64,000 bases of DNA from Oscillospiraceae bacterium (GTDB lineage Bacteria; Bacillota; Clostridia; Oscillospirales; Ruminococcaceae): NCBI GenBank assembly GCA_019423755.1, contig JAHZAU010000010.1, positions 5,913-69,912 on the forward strand, written 5' to 3'. Positions 61,526 through 64,000 of this stretch are shown in pieces. The notes under the pieces were generated by a model. The model was not told the origin of the DNA and ran no database searches. It saw only the letters and a program-made list of their open reading frames with translations. Position 1 is the stretch's first letter. Every line of letters begins with the position of its first letter. The translations under genes were made by a program, and so were the position numbers.

Positions 61526-61678
61526 ATGGCAGAAAGAAACATGGTAAATTTGACAATAACGATGACAAGAGAAGAGCGCAAGGCGCTCAAGCAGATTGCC
61601 TTGGATAAAGACATGACGGTTTCTGCCCTTCTGCGTGAATGGCTGAAAGAATATCAGGCAAAGGAGGCAGAGCAGTAA
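61526..61678 (+). CDS. Small ribbon-helix-helix-like protein
   Basis: 50 residues: MAERNMVNLTITMTREERKA followed by LKQIALDKDMTVSALLREWL. This is the strand-helix-helix pattern of RHH DNA-binding proteins (VNLTITM as the DNA-reading strand). GAGAGG precedes the ATG, and the stop overlaps the methyltransferase start (TAATG). It is first in the operon, so it may control the restriction-like genes, as small regulators do in R-M systems, or belong to partition or mobilization. Confidence 0.7.
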   Translation: MAERNMVNLTITMTREERKALKQIALDKDMTVSALLREWLKEYQAKEAEQ

Positions 61679-62810
61679 TGGCAAAGAACAAGAGCTTAAA
61701 TGAAGCTGGAAAAGCTAAAAAAGATGAGTTTTATACGCAGTTGACGGACATCGAAAAAGAAATGCGATATTATCGCAAACATTTCAAAGACAAAACCGTT
61801 CTGTGCAACTGTGATGATCCTTTTGAGAGCAACTTTTTCAAGTTTTTTGCTCTGAACTTCAATCGTTTGGGATTGAAAAAGCTGATTGCAACCTGCTACT
61901 ATTCGTCTCCGATTGCAGGGCAGCAACTACAATACAGTTTTGATTCAAACGGTCAGATGACTTTTGGTTATGAAGATAAACGTGCAGAAGAGGGCAAAAA
62001 TAAGCGTCCCTATAAGGCTGTAGTCACTCAAGTATATGACAAGATGGGCGACGGCGGTGTGGATATGCTGGATGTTGCAGAGCTATTCCGTTCTGGTGAA
62101 AACGAGTGGTTGAGCTGGAAGGCAATGGGGATTTTCGTTCACAAGAGTGTTTGGATCTGTTAGATGAAGCCGATCTTATTGTGACAAATCCACCTTTTTC
62201 ATTATTTAGAGAATATGTTGGCATTTTGATAGAGCACAAGAAAAAATTTCTCATTATAGGAAATCAGAATGCTATTACTTACAAAGAGATTTTTCACTTA
62301 ATGATGCAAGATCAGCTGTGGCTTGGTGCAACAGCACCGAAAGAATTTGTGGTTCCCTTCAATTCAGATGACCGAAAAAACACCTATGTTCGGGAGGATG
62401 GAACTATCATAGCAAAGTTTGGTAATGTTTGCTGGTTTACAAATCTTGATCTTAAAAAGCGGCACGAAGAATTGATTTTGGTTAAGCATTACATTTCTGA
62501 AGAATATCCTGGCTATGACAATTACGATGCAATCAATGTTGGGAAAACAGTCGATATTCCTTGTGATTATGCAGGATTTATGGGAGTCCCGATTACTTTC
62601 TTAGCAAAATATAACCCGGATCAGTTTGAAATAATCATGATGGCAAACGGAAATGCACGTACCAATACAGAAAAGGGCGTTTTACAAAAGGTTGGCTATA
62701 TTCCAAATGATAGCGACAAAGGCGGCCTCGGGGTAATCAATGGGAAACGAGAATATGCTCGCATTATTATTCGCAACAAACACCCTGAACCGCCGAAAGA
62801 GGTGAAATAA
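61678..62810 (+). pseudogene. M.EcoRI-like adenine-specific DNA methyltransferase, frameshifted
   Basis: The N-terminal part (frame from 61678: KKDEFYTQLTDIEKEMRYY, CNCDDPFESNFFKFFALNFN) and the C-terminal part (frame open from 62106: GNGDFRSQECLDLL, then catalytic IVTNPPFSLFREY) are two halves of one EcoRI-family methyltransferase. The frames join near 62100-62110, where GAAAACGAGTGG would restore ENE-VVELEG if one base were added before GTG. The first frame stops at 62161-62163, before the NPPF motif. No slippery run is visible, so a one-base loss (or a sequencing error) is more likely than programmed shifting. Confidence 0.82.
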
Positions 62811-62811
62811 T

Positions 62812-63921
62812 ATGCAGATAAATGAGTTAAAAGTAACTGTTGGTGAAGTCTGTGAGGGATACTTCAACGACGCAGAAGAAGGTGTTGTCGGTTACGACGA
62901 GCGCCTTGATATAAGACCGAAGTATCAGCGCGAGTTCGTCTACAAGGATGCGCAGCGTGATGAAGTCATTCGCACTGTCATGAAGGGCTTACCGCTCAAC
63001 GTGATGTACTGGTGCAAGGTGAAGAAAGAGGACGGCTCCGACGGATTCGAGGTGCTGGACGGCCAGCAGCGCACGATTTCTCTGTGCGAATACGTGGACG
63101 GCTCTTTCTCTGTGGATGACAAATATTTTTATAATCTGCCAGCCGACAAGAAACAGCAGATTCTTGATTATCCCCTGTTCGTGTATGTCTGTGACGGCAC
63201 GGACAGCGAAAAGCTGGAATGGTTCCGTATTATCAACATCGCAGGCGAAGAATTGACCGATCAGGAGCTGCGGAACGCCGTCTATGCCGGCAGCTGGACT
63301 TCTGACGCAAAGCGGTATTTCTCCAAGACCGGCTGCGCGGCAGATCAGCTTGCAGGTGATTATCTGAAAGGTTCCAGTATCCGGCAGGAATATCTGGAAA
63401 CAGCTATTTTCTGGGCAGCCAGCGCCGAAGGAAAAACTATTGAGGCTTACATGGCCGAACATCAGAATGACCCCAGTGCGGTGCAGCTGTGGAACTATTT
63501 CCGCTCTGTCATTGACTGGGTACAGGCAATCTTTCCTAAGAAGCGCAGAGAAATGAAAGGGCTGCCGTGGGGGCTTTTCTACAATCAGCATGGCAAGCGG
63601 ACAGACCTTGACCCGAAGAAGCTGGAAGCAGAAATCCAGCGTCTCATGGGTGATGAAGATGTAACTAAAAAATCCGGCATTTATGAGTATTTGCTGACAG
63701 ACGAAGAGAAAAAGCTGTCAATCCGCGCCTTTGACCGGCGGGATGCCCTGGCTGCTTATGAAAAACAGGGCCACAAATGTGCAATCTGTGGCGAAGAATT
63801 CGAGTTTGAGCAGATGCACGCCGATCATATTACCCCGTGGAGTAAAGGTGGCAAGACTACTCCAGACAACTGTCAGATGCTTTGCCGGGATTGCAATTTA
63901 GTGAAAGGTGCGCAACTGTAA
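62812..63921 (+). CDS. DUF262 (GmrSD-like) and HNH nuclease protein
   Basis: 369 residues. The N-terminal part has DIRPKYQREFVYKDAQRDEV and VLDGQQRTISLCEY, the DUF262/ParB-like nucleotide-binding signature (DGQQR) of GmrS-type restriction proteins. The C-terminus has an HNH finger: CAICG, MHADHITPWSKGG, then DNCQMLCRDCN. GAGGTG precedes the ATG, 2 bases after the methyltransferase frame. The arrangement is restriction-like: this would be the cutter and the EcoRI-type enzyme the protector. The gene looks intact. Confidence 0.88.
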   Translation: MQINELKVTVGEVCEGYFNDAEEGVVGYDERLDIRPKYQREFVYKDAQRDEVIRTVMKGLPLNVMYWCKVKKEDGSDGFEVLDGQQRTISLCEYVDGSFSVDDKYFYNLPADKKQQILDYPLFVYVCDGTDSEKLEWFRIINIAGEELTDQELRNAVYAGSWTSDAKRYFSKTGCAADQLAGDYLKGSSIRQEYLETAIFWAASAEGKTIEAYMAEHQNDPSAVQLWNYFRSVIDWVQAIFPKKRREMKGLPWGLFYNQHGKRTDLDPKKLEAEIQRLMGDEDVTKKSGIYEYLLTDEEKKLSIRAFDRRDALAAYEKQGHKCAICGEEFEFEQMHADHITPWSKGGKTTPDNCQMLCRDCNLVKGAQL

Positions 63922-64000
63922 ATGGCACAAAAGAAATTGCGCTGTTATCTCTATACCCGCGTTTCCACGCAGATGCAGGTGGACGGATACAGTCTGGATG
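63922..64000 (+). CDS. Serine recombinase (integrase), N-terminal fragment cut by the window edge
   Basis: Only the first 26 codons are present. CYLYTRVSTQMQVDGYSLD is the start of a resolvase/invertase catalytic domain with the nucleophilic Ser in RVST, as in large serine integrases. It starts at the base after the nuclease stop (63919-63921), so the two are cotranscribed. It is the best candidate for the enzyme that inserted the element into rlmD. Confidence 0.85.
   Translation, partial: MAQKKLRCYLYTRVSTQMQVDGYSLD

Larger units (their letters stand above)
56480..64000 (+). mobile_element. Integrative mobilizable element (left part; right end outside window)
   Basis: From the rlmD junction rightwards, GC falls and the genes are of plasmid or transfer type: an iteron origin, an HUH-SF3 Rep, a Mob/Pre-like protein, a small RHH protein, a restriction-like pair and, at the edge, a serine recombinase that is the likely integrase. 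All genes point the same way. Confidence 0.8.

Noticed and set aside
62095..62135. Programmed ribosomal frameshift in the methyltransferase
   Set aside because: No slippery heptamer, Shine-Dalgarno-like stimulator or obvious pseudoknot was seen at the junction; a one-base deletion is simpler.

Overview
The window looks like a chromosomal segment of a GC-rich, spore-forming Clostridia bacterium, most likely a gut Oscillospiraceae relative. The signs are high GC with C/G-ending codons, strong AGGAGG ribosome binding sites, the sporulation genes yabP and yabQ, a T-box-free SAM-I riboswitch on metK, DUF1836 and DUF2871 proteins, and a CUT1-style sugar transport gene set. No rRNA and no CRISPR array were seen. 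There is one tRNA (Leu-GAG).

Layout. 1-9.6 kb is housekeeping: SAM riboswitch-metK, recD2-comF, mreB-trmN6-rsmI, then yabP-yabQ-divIC-yabR. 9.6-10.2 kb is a gene-free island of about nine stem-loops. 10.2-13.6 kb holds a sortase-type surface protein and a MATE pump. 13.7-22.5 kb is a two-component system facing a five-gene operon. That operon joins a sugar-importer-like lipoprotein and two permeases to an HlyD-type adaptor and a MacB-like membrane protein, with no ATPase. 22.6-31.1 kb holds a radical SAM protein, an AI-2E-type transporter, metA-PHP, a Cys-rich protein, mgtE behind a leader peptide, and small membrane proteins. 31.2-38.3 kb holds an SDR, YeiH with a divergent LysR regulator, and a MarR-controlled heterodimeric ABC exporter. 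An AT-rich orphan gene lies beside tRNA-Leu at 38.4-39.5 kb. 39.7-50 kb is metabolism: SGNH hydrolase, nagB, deoC, pncB, mglA-mglC. 51.1-55.1 kb contains an ArsM-type methyltransferase with an in-frame UGA followed by a SECIS-like hairpin (a selenoprotein), rlmD, lrgA-lrgB and a DUF3795 protein.

From about 56.48 kb to the right edge lies a mobile element, apparently inserted in the 3' end of a second rlmD gene, whose last ~100 codons appear to be supplied by the element. It carries an iteron/hairpin origin, a Rep with HUH and SF3-helicase-like motifs, a divergent Mob/Pre-like protein, a small RHH protein, a frameshifted M.EcoRI-like adenine methyltransferase next to an intact DUF262-HNH nuclease, and the start of a serine recombinase cut by the window end. 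It reads as an integrative mobilizable element with a restriction-like cargo.

Most notable items: the ArsM selenoprotein; the HUH-SF3 Rep with its origin; the DUF262-HNH nuclease beside a broken methyltransferase; the importer/efflux hybrid operon with its mirror-image promoter region; the mgtE leader peptide; and the hairpin island.
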